Source of the DNA: Tetrahymena elliotti 4EA
Lineage: Eukaryota; Ciliophora; Oligohymenophorea; Hymenostomatida; Tetrahymenidae
Reading direction: 5' to 3'
Assembly (NCBI GenBank): GCA_000231825.2
Contig: JH720305.1
Coordinates: 384,748 to 448,747 of the forward strand
DNA: 64,000 nt
Position 1 is the stretch's first letter. Each line of letters starts with the position of its first letter. This document shows, piece after piece, positions 37,936 through 51,100 of this stretch. A program made the position numbers and the translations under genes. Under the pieces are notes generated by a model, which saw nothing but the letters and a program-made list of their open reading frames with translations, had not been told where the DNA came from and searched no databases.

Positions 37936-40900
37936 CAAACTTCATCATAAATTTTGCTTTTTTTATTAAAATTTAATTGGTTAATTTATTTTTTTAGTTT
38001 AAAATAAAAAAGTTAGTTTCTATCTAAAAGTCTATTATTCTTTTTAATAACTTTTTGAATTTTTTGGAAATTTATTTCAAACATTTATCTATTTTGTAAG
38101 TTTATTCAAATAGAAAAATATTTGAGAAAATAAAAAATAGAAACTAAAAAATGTTTACAAATTAAAAATAACTTAAGATCTTATGAATGAACCTTTCTCT
38201 AATCTGAAAGAAATATGATGAAATATAAAAAGTATTTATTTCTTAATTAAAATCAAAAAACTTCTACAAAAATCAATACGTTTATCATGTTTTATTCATT
38301 TTTTAAACATTTCATGTGAATTACTAGCAAAGTATAAATATTTTTTAAACAAGCTATTTTGGGATTAACCAGAAGATAAAAAAAATTCAGCTTTGAAATT
38401 AAATCTACAACTCAAATAAATATTAAAATCCCAAAATAATTTAATCATAAACAAATAAATAAATAAGTAAATAAAATCATTCAGTGTCTTGTTGATTGAT
38501 GTGTATTGCTTAACTTTAACTTTTATTTTTTTCTTAAAGCAATTGAAAAGCATTCTTTAAATAATCTTTTTTAATTGAAAACTAATAAATGATGAGAAAT
38601 AAAATTTTTTATGTTCTATTATTTGGTATGTATGTATGTACGTAACTTAAAATAATATTTTGTTGTTAATTCAAAACATATTTTAAATAATTTTTTAATT
38701 GAATGTTAATAATAATTGGATTGGTGAATTGTTTGATACGTAAGCAGCTTAATTTGAATATTTGTTATTAATCCAAAATAATTTAAAAACAATTTTTTGA
38801 GTTGAACACAAATCAATATGATGAGAAGTTCAATTATTTGAATCAAAATTTTAAGACATTCTTAAAACAATTAAATGATTTGTATGCAAATAAATATTTG
38901 TTCAAAATTAAATTAATTACTTATGGATGGAAAAGTTAAGTAAAAATTTATTATAAATTTAATAAGAATTCAAAAAATTAGCTTTTTTTGATTTTGAACA
39001 ATAAACTCAGCTAAAAAAAATTAAATAGTATTTGGCGATTATATACTTTAAAGTTAATCTTTTAATAATATTAAAAATATTCTTGAATTTACTCTTTATT
39101 AAATAAATGTTTACAATATTTTCATTTGAAATGTTAGTAATGTAACATTTATATTTATTTAATTAATTTTTAGTCAGTATTCATCGTTCGAATAGTTCTA
39201 TTTTATATCGATCGAATGTTCCAGTTGTTTTTCAATATAAAATTAATATTAAATCTATAATTTTAATAAACTTAGGGTAAAAAAAAATTATTGTTTTAGA
39301 TTGAAATTCACCTTAACTTGTGTTAAAAGTCATTTATCCTTTTATTCTTAATATAATTTGTAATGAAGAAAGACAAAATTTAATGGATTATGAATATTTT
39401 CATGAAATTTATTTTATTTAAGAATAAATTCTTGAACTAAATTTCAAGACTGTTTGTGTTAAGAAGAATTAAAAACTTTTCTCTTCTTATTTTTATATTT
39501 TTAAAATAAAATTTAAAGCAAATAATTACTTTTTTATTTTTAGTTATTTTCTTTTTTTTAATATAGCCCTAAAAGTTTTGCTTTGTTACTTTATGAGTTT
39601 GTTTTTAATTTTAATAGGTGTTTTATCAAAATAAATCATTTTCATTCAAATAAATAAATTGAAATTTTTTATAAATATTTGAAAAATGTTCTAAATGTTT
39701 GAAAAATGTTCTAAACATTTTGAAATGAAAAGCTTTAGCATTATGAAATATTAAATTTATGTTTATATTGAAATCTTAGTAAATTTGTACGCATACATTG
39801 CAAAATCATTGATTTTTTAAAAGATATTTAAGACTCTAATAGAATTTAAAAGAATTAATAAAAACGAGAAACATTACACAAAAACAAGCTTTTTAAACTT
39901 AAAGACCGAATTGATAGTCAGATACTCTTTTAATTTACTGTAATTGATATTTTCTCTAAAAATTCTTTCTGATGATAGAATTTTTCTATTTATCGATTAA
40001 TCTAATTAAAACCGAGATTTTTATGATATCATATTGATATTATTTCAAAAAATTTCAAATATTATTTTAAAGAAGATAAATCAATCATTATGACAACCTA
40101 AGCTAATTCATTAATTTTAACAGTCCCAACAGATTTTGCTTGGGTCCTTGCTGGCTTAGTTACTTTAAGTGCTTAGCTTTTCTTAGCCAATGCTATTTAT
40201 GTTAGTAGAGTTCGTAGGAGAGTTTTTTAGAGAACAGATCTTGAAAAGAAATTCGGTGATGACCATAAGAAGCACACCACTTCTAAAATGAACCCTTTTG
40301 GCTATCCTGATGTAAATTAAATAACATGATACATAAAAGATATTAATTTTATAATTCTTATTATACAGTTTGGATAAGGTAGATACTCTGATGAGCTTTC
40401 ATATGGGTAAAAAAAATTGATTTATTTTAATACAGTATTTAATAGTTTTTATGAAATATTAGAGATTGGTATGATTTAAATATAGCTCAAAGAATTCATT
40501 ACACATTCATAGAATTCTTTGTTCCTTTTGTTGTCCTCTCTTTAGTTGCTGGCCTTTATAAGCCTTGTGTATGACTTTTTCATTAAATAAAATTATCTTT
40601 TACTTTTTCTGAACTTAAAAATAGTATGCTGCTTGTGTTTTATTTGGTGCTGTCTTTGCAAGAATCCTCATCCATATAGGATATGCCAATGGAAATGTTG
40701 ACCATCCTATCAGACATTTAGGAGCTCTTCTTCAAGCTGTCTGTTTTTTTTCTAAGTAATTAAACTTTATATTTTATCTTATTCTTTTTATTAATTATTA
40801 TCATCATCTATAAAGCCTGCTTATTTCTGTTTTAGGTGTGCTCTCTTGGTTAGGTTTGTTCTGAAAATAGAAATTAAAAATATATTTAATTATTTGTTAT

Positions 40901-41187
40901 TTATTAGTATCTATTCACCAACTTACTTTTAATAACAGCTCCAAATTCTTACTTTCAAAAATTATTTTAAACTCAAAACAACTTTTTTATTAATTTATTT
41001 TCAATTTATTTAATAAAATACCTTCTTGATCAATGACCATTATTATATTTTGTAAGTAAAACCTAAGAATCATTTTTAATTTTTAGGCAAATTTAATAAT
41101 ATCAATAAGATTCTTTTTGATTACTCAGTGACGCTTAGTTGTTACTTATTGAATCAAAAGAAACCTTGAGAGAATTTAAAATATTTT
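37936..41187. repeat. Segmental duplication, copy A
   Basis: From cttcatcataaattttgc (about 37940) to gaaaccttgagagaattt (about 41180) the sequence aligns in order with 42237-45372, with substitutions and many small indels in the non-coding parts. The copy holds about 2.1 kb of upstream sequence, one MAPEG gene and its 3' flank, so the duplicated unit carries a whole gene with its presumed promoter. Confidence 0.85.
40090..40864 (+). CDS. MAPEG-family protein, copy A (181 aa)
   Basis: Exons 40090-40311, 40369-40406, 40463-40568, 40625-40755 and 40816-40864 sum to 546 nt. This is a small membrane protein with about four transmembrane helices: FAWVLAGLVTLSAQLFLANA near the N terminus, a basic loop, then IEFFVPFVVLSLVAGL, YAACVLFGAVFARILIHIGY and LLISVLGVLSWLGLF. 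The helix-2 signature IAQRIHYTFIEFF matches the MAPEG pattern RAHxNxxE, and ARILIHIGYA matches ARIYHTIAYL of microsomal GST. The glutathione-contact Asn of that motif is Thr here while Arg and Glu are kept, so activity is uncertain. The likely role is ER or outer mitochondrial membrane glutathione transferase/peroxidase (MGST-like). Copy B is about 80% identical by eye. Confidence 0.82.
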
Positions 41188-42236
41188 GTTTTAGTTGAAA
41201 GAGAATAATAGTTCAGGAACATTTTGTCAGAGTCTGAACATATGAAAAATCACAAAGCCTAACCAAAATTGCATCATTGCTCCTATTATCATCAATCATA
41301 TCCAATAATAACTTTTAGATATTGAAAATTTAAAAAAATCATCTACAACATCAAACTAAACCACTAATCGACACTATAGACTTAAGTATTATAAATATCA
41401 ATTATTTTTATACATAAGAAAGAAGAATTGTTTAATGAAAAATAAAAATCAATTTATCAAATCGCATTAACATTAATAATTGAGAATAAAATTATTATGT
41501 ATTTGGCTTACATATTTTTATATAAATATAAACTTTTTTTTATAAATATTTTGATAATTTGGTAATAAATAAGAAATGGAAAAGTTGTAATTAAATATAA
41601 TAGGTTAAATTTGGTAAATACATATATTTATTACTAAATTATAATTGTTACTATAATTATATAAGTACTATATATGTATTATTTATATAAATAAAAAATA
41701 ATTAAATTTGTACATTTTCACGAAATATAATGATTTGTAAAAATTAATATTGCCCCAAATTTTTTTGTAAGCAAATTATTCAACAAAATTTTTAATAAAA
41801 AAATAAATTAAAGAAAAATTTTATATCATATCAATTATGATGACAATACAATTTGTTTAAACCATGTTTTCAAATTCATTTAAACAGACCAAACAATTAG
41901 ATGACGTACGTTTTTTAATATTGATAGCTAGTGAAATTATTTTTTTTATTGTTGTAAATATAAAAATTATGAAAAATTATATTTAATCGAAATAAGAATA
42001 TTTAAAAATTCAAATAAATTATTAAATATTTTTAACATCTATTAAACAATTTACTTTAACTAGTTTATTTTATCATTCTCAAGCATTAGACTTGATTATG
42101 ATAAATAATATTAAGTAATTAATTTTAACTAATATAAAAATTATAGATTATTTTAAATTATATATAAAATATTTTAATTAATTAATTCTAATTAGGATAA
42201 CAATTATTCATTATTTTAAATATTTTAATTAATTGT
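41188..42236. other. Unique AT-rich spacer between duplicated blocks
   Basis: About 1.05 kb of extremely AT-rich DNA with short runs of taattaatt and tatata type. No coding signal, and no terminal repeats that would suggest a mobile element. Confidence 0.55.
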
Positions 42237-45200
42237 TAGTTCAAGCTTCATCATAAATTTTGCTTCTTTATTAAAATTTAATTGGTTCATTTATTTTTTT
42301 TTAGTTAAAAACAAAAAAGTTAATTCTATCTATATGTTTTTATAATTTTTTGGAAATTTATTTAAAACGTCTAATTTGTAAGTTTATTCAAGTAGATTAA
42401 TTACAAAAAATATTTGAGAAAATTAAATAATAGAAATTACAAAATGATTAAAAATTAAAAATAACTTAAGGTCTTATTAATTTTTTAGATAAGCTTACTT
42501 TAATTTAAAAGAAATATGATCTGCAAAAAGCAAATAATTTTTAGTCTTTTATTCATTTTTTAAATATTTGATGTGAAAGAACAAATACTCTTTAAACTAG
42601 CCATTTTGGGATTCACCAGAAGAAAAAAAATGTAGATTTACAAATAAATTTATAGCTCAAATAAATATTAAAATCCCAAAATAATTTATTGGTTAATAAA
42701 TATATTAAAATATTCAGTGTTTATTGTTTAATGTATTGCTTAATATAAAAATTTTTTAAATAATTTTAATTTAGAAAGAAATGAAGAGAAATTTAATTTT
42801 TTAGGTTCGATTGTTTGGCATTTTTTTCTCTCAAAATAATTTTTTTTGTTAATCTATAAAAATAGAAAAACATATTTCAAATCATTTTTTAATTGAAAAC
42901 TAACAAGTGATGAGAAGTTTAATTATTTGTTGTCAGATTGTTTGATATGAATGCAGCATAATAAGAATATTTATTAATCAAAATAATAGAAAGTCATTCT
43001 TCAAATAGTTTGTTTTATTGAAGACAAATAAATATGATGAGAAATTAAGTTATTTATTGTTTGGTATTCAATATAAATAAGTATTAGTTTTCATTATCAG
43101 AATTCAGAACACTCTTCAAATAGCTTTTTTTGATTTAAAACATAAATGTAAGCTAAAAAAAATGAAATAATTTTGGGCTCTTATCTAGTAAAAATTTAAT
43201 TTTTTAACAAAATTAAAAAAATTTTTGAATTAATTCTTTATCAAATAATGTTTCCAATATTTTTATTTGAAATGACAGTAAGGCAGCTTTTTTTTATTTA
43301 ATTAATTTTTAATCAGCAGCACTCATCATTTTAATCGTTCTATTTTTATATGGAATGTTCCAATTGTTTTTCAATTATAAATTAATATCTATGATTTCAA
43401 TAAACTTAGGGTAAAATAGAAATTATTGTTTTTGATTGAAATTCACCTTTACTTGTGTTAAAAGAAAACAAAATTTTTAATTTATCCTTTATTCATAATA
43501 TAATTTGTATTTGTATTGAAAAATGACAAAATTTAATGAATTATGAATCTTTTCATGAAATTTATTTTATTTGAGATTAAATTCTTGAGCTAAATTTAAA
43601 GACTTTCTGGGTTAAGAAGAATTAAAAAACTTTTCTCTTATTATTTTTATATTTTTAAAATAAGATTTAAAGTTAGTTTTTTATTTTTACTTATTCCCTT
43701 TTTTTCTTAATCTTAATTTAGCTCTTAAAGTTCTACTTTGCTTTGGGATTATCTTTATGATTTGAATAGTCGTTTTATAAAAATAAATTCTTTTCTTAAA
43801 GAAAATAAATTTAGTTTTTTTAATAAATATTTTAAAAATTTTCTAAACATTTGAAATCAAATAGTCTGGAAATAAATCTATCACTAAATATATAGTAATA
43901 AATTAGTACATCCATACTTTAGCCATAATAGTATTTGAAATTAGTAAAGAATATTTAAGACTCAAATAGAATTTAAAAGAATTAAAAAAATGAGAAACAT
44001 TACACAAAAACAAGCTTTTTAAAGTTAAAGACCGAATTGATTGTATTGTACTCTAATACGCTTGTACTTTACATTGATTTATTTTTTTCTAGAAAAATTC
44101 TGATAAACTTCTAAAATCATCAAATGTAACTAAAAGTTTTCTTTTCGATGATAGAATCATTCTTTTTTTCTATTAATCTAATTAAAACTAAGATTTATAT
44201 GATATCATTTAATTCTTTTTATTAATTAAATATTTCAAAACATTCCAAATCTTATTTTCAAGAAGATAAATTAATAAAAATGTCAACCGAAGTTAATTCA
44301 TTAAGTTTAACAGTCCCTAAAGATTTTGCTTGGGTCCTTGCTGGCTTAGTAGTTTTAAGTGCTTAGCTTTTCATTGTCAATCTTCTTTATGTAGGTGGAG
44401 TTCGTAAGAGAGTTTTTAAGAGAACAGATCTCTAAAAGAAATTCGGTGATGATCATAAGAAGCACACAAATTCTAAAATTAACCCTTTTGGTTATCCTGA
44501 TGTAAATTGAATAACATGACAATTTATAGATATTAATTTTATTATTATTTATTTTACAGTTTGGATAAGGTAGATACTCTGATGAACTTTCATATGGGTA
44601 AAAAAAACGATTTATTTAATGCAGCATTTAATAGTTTTTATTAAAAATTAGAGACTGGTATGATTTAAACATAGCTCAAAGAATTCATTACACTTTCATT
44701 GAATTCTTCATTCCTTTCATTGTCCTCTCTTTAGTTGCTGGTCTTTATAAGCCTTGTGTAAAACCATTTTTCATAAATTAAAATGATCTTAAATATTTTC
44801 TTAATTTAAAAATAGTATGCTGCTTCTGTTATTTTTGGTGCTGTCTTTGCAAGAATATTTTTCCATATTGGATATGCCAGTGGAAACGCTTAACATCCTA
44901 TCAGATCATTTGGAGCAATTCTTCAAGATATCTGTTTCATTGCTAAGTAATCAACTTTATATTTTATCCTTATTCTTTATATTTATTTATTATTATCATT
45001 ATCTTAAAAGCTTAATTATTTCTGTCTTAGGATTACTCTCTTGGTTAGGTTATTACTGAAAATAACAATTAAAAACCTATTTATAATATCTATATTTGTT
45101 ATTTATAAGTAGTATCTATTCATCAACTTACTTTTAATAACACTTCTAAATTCTTATTTTCAAAAATGATTTTAAATTCAAAACAACTCTTTTTATTTAT

Positions 45201-45372
45201 TTATTTATTTTATATTAATGAATATCCATTATTAAAATTTCGGAAGTAAAACTGAATCGCCATTTTCAATTTTTAGGCTAATTGAATAATTCTAATAAGA
45301 TCCTTTTTGGCTACTCTTGATAGATAGTTACTATTTTTTTTATCAAAGAAAATCTTGAGAGAATTGAAATAA
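42237..45372. repeat. Segmental duplication, copy B
   Basis: Direct-orientation partner of 37936-41187, beginning with aagcttcatcataaattttgc. It is somewhat shorter because of deletions in the upstream non-coding part, for example around 42400-42600 compared with copy A. The five coding exons have exactly the same lengths in both copies. Confidence 0.85.
44280..45059 (+). CDS. MAPEG-family protein, copy B (181 aa)
   Basis: Exons 44280-44501, 44560-44597, 44652-44757, 44816-44946 and 45011-45059 have lengths of 222, 38, 106, 131 and 49 nt, the same as copy A. The protein starts MSTEVNSLSLTVPKDFAWVL and ends ISVLGLLSWLGYY. The motif IAQRIHYTFIEFF is unchanged; differences cluster in transmembrane helices and are mostly conservative (Leu/Ile/Val). 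The maintained frame, splice sites and conservative changes indicate that both copies are under selection. Function as for copy A. Confidence 0.82.
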
Positions 45373-46164
45373 TGACTTACACTATCTAATAAATAATATT
45401 TACTGTTAAAGAATTTTCTATTTTGAAAATAATGTGAAAACAGAATTTTTAATATTACTTTAAAATTAGCTCACTAATAAAGTCAAATTCGTCTATTAAT
45501 GTATTTATGGATGATGTGACTATTTTTTGCATTTTGTTTCTAAAGAATTTCTAGATTAAATTTATCTTTAGAAGAAAAAAAAATGGAACATATTTATCTT
45601 TTGTTTAAGAATCTCTTTAAAGAAAGAAGAAAAATTTAAAATAGGAAAGTAATGCTCATCTAAATTTAAGGGTTTTTCTTTTTCTGTTTATGATGAATGA
45701 CAGCTTCTTAATATTTTTCTTCAGAAAAACTGTAATTATTTACATTTTATGTACTAAAAAATTTTTAAATAATGTATGTGTGTATCATAATAAATAAATT
45801 AATAAACTGTAAAAGTATTTTTTCAATTATTATGCAAAAAATGAAATAAAACATTTTTCAGATGCTTTTTTACTAAGAGTTAAAAAATACTTTATTCTTT
45901 TTTAATTATTTGAATGAAGAAATGTTTAGAGTAAAAAAGTCTTTTATATGAAATATTTAATTAGTAGATTTCAAAAGTACCTTTATAGAGAATTTTTGAT
46001 ATATATAAATTGGTAATGTATATTCTTCTAGGATATTTATAGAAAATTTAATATAATAAATTATTATAATAATTGACAGATTTTATTGCAAAATATATCT
46101 AAAAAGATTATATTATATTTAATTAAAGCTTAGAATATCATATAAATTTACTAGATTAGTAGAA
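45373..46164. other. Intergenic before LCMT1
   Basis: About 790 nt without a recognisable gene. AT-rich throughout and becoming extremely so (tatatataaa-like) in the last 150 nt before the LCMT1 start codon, as is usual for ciliate promoters. Confidence 0.5.
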
Positions 46165-47582
46165 ATGGATAACTATAGTGTTGAGGATACAAATGCTGAA
46201 GCTATGGCAAGCAAACTGTACGTTTATATATAGAATAGTTTCTTAGTAAATATCAAAATTAAATTAAAATAATTAATAGTTCTGCTGTCCATAAAGGATA
46301 CTTTTAGGATAACTTTGCAGAAGAATTCATTCATACATAGGGAAGAAAAGATATTATTATTCATAGAGGATATTGGTCAAGAGTTAATATATTCACTCTC
46401 TTGATAGAAAGATTCCTCTTAAACTCTAGTAATAGCTTATATTCATTTAGATATTATTGTTTAATTTTTAGATTATCATCATGAATCATCCAACTTAGTG
46501 TTTTTCATTAATTGTAAATATAACTATATTCAATTCAATTATAAAATAGAAAATCAAAAAAAGTAAATTATATCACTTGGGTGTGGATATGACACACATT
46601 ACTATAGTCTACGTGAAAGCAAATAATTTAAAGATTTAGATTTTCATTATGTAGAAATCGATTTGATTAATGTAGTCAAAAATAAGGTAAAAAACTATTC
46701 TTAATCAATTAAAAATGTGCTTAAAAATATATGATGTTTTATTTAAATAGATCAAGAGAATACAAAACTCAAACAAAATTAAATAGGTCATAGGAGAATT
46801 TACTCTTGATGGTAATATTTTAGATTAAAAAGATGCAATATTAATGTTTCATTTTATAATATCTTTTAAATTAGAATCTAAATCTTCTCTTCATGCAAAG
46901 AATTACTCTCTTTATCCTTCAGATCTAACTAAAGTAGACGAGTTCAAAGAAAATCTTGTTAAATCTGGAATAGATTTCTCGTAAACTTATTTATTTGGTT
47001 AATGATTATTTAGTTTTTATTTAAATGAAAATTTAACAAAAGAGTCCCTACTTTTGTATTTGCAGAGTGTGTTTTAACTTATATTGAAAGTAAATACACT
47101 GATGAACTATTGAAATAAATAGCTTCTACTTTTGACTTAGTTTATTTCTCAAGCTATGAGATGTTTAATCCTAATGATCCCTTTGGTAAAATGATGGTTA
47201 AGAACTTTGATGTAAACTGATTTATTTAAAGTTAAATTAAAAAATATTTAATGATAAATTTATAAATCAGAGAAAAGGTTGTCCCCTAGTTGGTATTCAT
47301 GATTATCCCACCTTAGAGTCATAGCATGAAAGATTGACTAAATTAGGATATAGTTCAAATGAAGTTTATCATATGTTAGATATTTACAATAAGTATACAG
47401 ATTAAAATGAAAGAAAGAGAATTGAAAGAATAGAAATGATGGACGAATTTGAAGAATGGATTATTATGCAATAACATTATTTCATGAGTTTAGCAGTAAA
47501 AGTAAGCTAAAAAGCTCAAGATAACCCATAATTCAAAGAATTAATAAATAACTTAAAAATTAAAACAGAGCAACATCATTGA
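46165..47582 (+). CDS. LCMT1: Leucine carboxyl methyltransferase 1 (PP2A methylation)
   Basis: Six exons (46165-46217, 46280-46428, 46550-46686, 46751-46980, 47043-47211, 47271-47582) sum to 1050 nt, 349 aa (family about 330-340). The enzyme uses S-adenosylmethionine to methylate the C-terminal Leu carboxylate of the PP2A catalytic subunit, which favours assembly of some PP2A holoenzymes. Landmarks in order: KDIIIHRGYWSRVNIFTLLI (family IxRGYxxRxxxxxxLI), the SAM-binding loop SLGCGYDTHYYSLR, HYVEIDLINVVKNK, YPSDLTKVDEF, PTFVFAECVLTYIES (family LxAECVLxYM), FSSYEMFNPNDPFGKMM (family NYEQxxxxDxFGxxM) and CPLVGIHDYPTLESQHERL. All catalytic landmarks are intact. Cytosolic; ordinary housekeeping gene. 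Confidence 0.93.
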
Positions 47583-48181
47583 AAACTTATTTCATGCAAT
47601 TATCAAATAAAATTTTTTAATATATTTATTATTAGTGTTATTTTAAATTCATTTTTTGTATTTTTTTTATTTGAGTTAAAATTTATTTGTTCTTCTTTTT
47701 GCAAAAAAAAACATCAATTGAAAAGAATTATTAAAATATTTTCAAAATTAAAGCAGGCTTTCATATAAGATTCAAAATCATTTTAACTATTTAATTAAAT
47801 TACTTTTTTTTAATTTATTTACTTTTTAAATGATTTAAAATCTTTCTTCAAAGTTGTTATGTTTTAGTAAAAATATTACTTCGTTTTAATAATTTTAAAT
47901 GTAATTAAACCTACACTTTAAAGACGAAGGTTAACAAAAATAATTTTAAATTCATTTTTAGTTTTAGAACCCTCTTTAAAACATTTTTTTTCTGATACAA
48001 ATTATTAAAAGAATTGACAAATAATTTAAAAATTAAAACTAAGCAATAGGGTTTATGCTTATTGGGCTTTTGTCATACCATTTTTATTTAATAATTTATA
48101 ACTCTGATCAGAAATTAATTAACTAAAAATATCTTTTTTATTAAAAAGTAAGAAATTTAAATAAAATATAAATTAATAGAG
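47583..48181. other. Intergenic LCMT1-ENGase
   Basis: About 600 nt of AT-rich spacer holding the LCMT1 3' flank and the ENGase 5' flank. No feature is seen. Confidence 0.5.
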
Positions 48182-51100
48182 ATGGCTGAGTAAACACTTT
48201 TTGAGCTCAAAGGAACAGTGGCTCTTCATAGTAGCTACTTAAATATTAGTTATCATTTTATATCAATACAATATATTTTAAATAGACATAGTGAAAAGAC
48301 ATGGACCAAGTGATAAATAGGTTGGTAATAAAGGATCAGAAAAATAGTTTTCATTTAAATGTGCAAACGATTAAAAGATAGATTCATTTTCTTTAGAATT
48401 TAAGTTTTACCCTTTGCAAGTAGCCATTTTGATTTAGCAATAGATACATAATAGATATTCATTTTATTATTTAGTTAAGTAAAGGCAAAGATGAGTAGAA
48501 TATTTTGACAATATTTAGTGAATAGCAAATCATTTTACAATTGAAGATAGTAGAATAAAATCTACTTAAGCTATATTTAAAGTAAAATAAATCAAAACGC
48601 ATCTGATTTAAATCTTAAATTATTAATTAATTAATTAATGAAAGAGAGTAGGGATTAAAGGAATACAATGTTGGATTTTTTAATGTTTTAGAATAAAATA
48701 TTGCTTTTATCCATATTTAAGAAGGGAAAGGATTTGCTTAGATTAATAACTCCTAAATGGAAATCTAGTCAAATTAATTCTTGACAAATTAAATAAGTTA
48801 AAATGCTTAAAAATATGTCTTGCATCTCTGTAAAATATTTGTAAATTTAAATTTTATAAGGATTTTTAACAAATAAAAAGCAACAAAAGAAAAAAATAAA
48901 CATTTTAGTGGAACAATCAGCGATTTATCAATTAAAATCAATCACTAAAATATTGAGTAGAAAATTCAATCATAAAATAGTTAATTACTTTCTCTTTCAA
49001 AGGCTAACTCATTTTATGAAGATTATATTGAGCCAATAAAATCCTTACAGGAATTATACTATTATGATTGTAGTAAGGACCCAGTAAATGTCTCAAAGGT
49101 TCCTTTAAAAAAATATAAAAGAAATCAGGTAAAATGATAAATAAATAATTAACAGTAATAAATTGAATTTAAATTATTTTAATCAAGAATAAAGCAAAAG
49201 TAATTGTTTGTCATGATATGATGGGAGGATATATTTAAGATAATTATCAATGTGGGTATAAAGATGCTATTCATAATTATAGATTCTTAGAGTGGGGAAT
49301 ATGTGATTACTTTATTTACTTTAGTCATTAGAGAGTATCGATTCCTCCTCCTAGCTACATAGATATTACACATTCAAATGGAGTTAAATGCTTAGGTAAT
49401 TAAAAACAAATAAATAAATTTCTAAATAAGAAAAAAAAAACAATTTTTTGAATTAAAAAATATTCAGGAACATTCATTACAGAGTGGGAAGAAGGTGAAA
49501 AGGAAAATGAATTATTGTTGAAAGGGAACTATTTATCTAAAGAAAACAATTAAATTCAATTCTCATATAATAAATATCTTTATGCTGATAAACTAATAGA
49601 AATATGCAAACATTACAAGTTTGATGGATATCTCATCAATATTGAAGCAAAGTAAGTATTCATGATTTATAAAACTATTGAATGATAAATTTTATTTTGA
49701 ATATTATAAGGGTATCAAATGCTTACGAATTAGCAGAATGGACAAGGTATTTGAGAGATAAAATACATGCTGAGGTGCCAGGCTCAGTGATTATTTTTTA
49801 TGATAGTATTATCTCTACAGGAGAATTACGTTGGTAATCGTAGCTGAATCATATGAACAGAGTAAATAATAAAATTGTTTTAAAGTTTGTCTTAAAATAA
49901 TCTTAAAAATAATTAAGATGTTTTTTGAAGTGAGTGACTTGTTTTTTACAGATTACAAATGGAAACCTGATCAACTTTAATAATCTATGCAAAATGCAGG
50001 AGATAGAAAATTAGATGTATTCACTGGTATTGATATTTTTGGTAGAGGAACATATGGAGGAGGCAAATTCAATACTTCACTAGCTTTAAATGTAATTTAT
50101 TGTTAAAAAGAACTTTAGAGATCATTCAATAATTAAAAAAAAGGAAATTATAAGATAAGGATCAAGCGTTGCATTTTTTGCTCCTGGATGGACCTATGAG
50201 TGTAATGGTGGCATGCAAAGTAAAAGCAATTTCTTGAAAAGAGAATAAGAATTTTGGCACGGTACTCAATTCAGTGCTTTCTATAATCCAGATGATAAAG
50301 ATAAATGGAATTATGAATAGCCGTAGCAAACTAATTCTCCTGCTTGGGAACATCTTAACGAAGAAGGAACTTCAATAGCAGTGTAAACTAATATTAATAA
50401 AAATATTATTTTAAATAAGTTTATAATTATAATAAAAGATCTTCATTTTTCCCAAGTTTCAGATAGTTTAGATATGATGTTCCCTTTAATGTCAATTTAA
50501 ATGGAAAGACAATTTATTTTTCATTTTAGGTTAAAGGCACTCCTCCATAATCTAATGACCTATTTGTAAACACAATATCTATTTATTTATTTATTCATTC
50601 ATTTTTAAATTTAATATGTACGAAAAATACTAGGTCGCTTGCATAGAAGCTTTTGACAATAATAGGCTGATTTACTCTATTGACACTAAGAGCTAGGCTT
50701 TACTTTAATATGGAGTTCCATTTTAATAGAGATTTAATTAGGGTCTCTTTGAACAAACAAAAGCAGATTGGGAAGATGTTTAGCTAGAGTTATCAATACC
50801 TCTGTAAAATTAATCTAGAATAACTCATTTAGTATTCCATCAAGTTGGCTAGGATGTAGAGTATTGGGCTGGCTATTATGGTGCAAGGTAAACAAATTCA
50901 ACATTAAATTTTACATTTACAATAAAAAATATTAGATTTAGGAATGAGTAAATGGGTTTTAAAAGCTATGATGAAACAAAAGATTTGTGCAAATATTTGA
51001 ATGTAAAATTTAAAGATTGGTTCATATTAATATTTATCTTTTTATTTTTTGTCAGACTAAAAGATGTTGTGAATTACCTATTCATACTTTTTACAATGAT

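Noticed and set aside
41750..41758. ccccaa-like hexamer as telomeric repeat
   Set aside because: A single occurrence (gccccaaa); no tandem C4A2 array, so no chromosome end or breakage site can be claimed.
41188..42236. Spacer between MAPEG copies as a transposon
   Set aside because: No terminal inverted repeats, target-site duplications or transposase frame; only AT-rich DNA.
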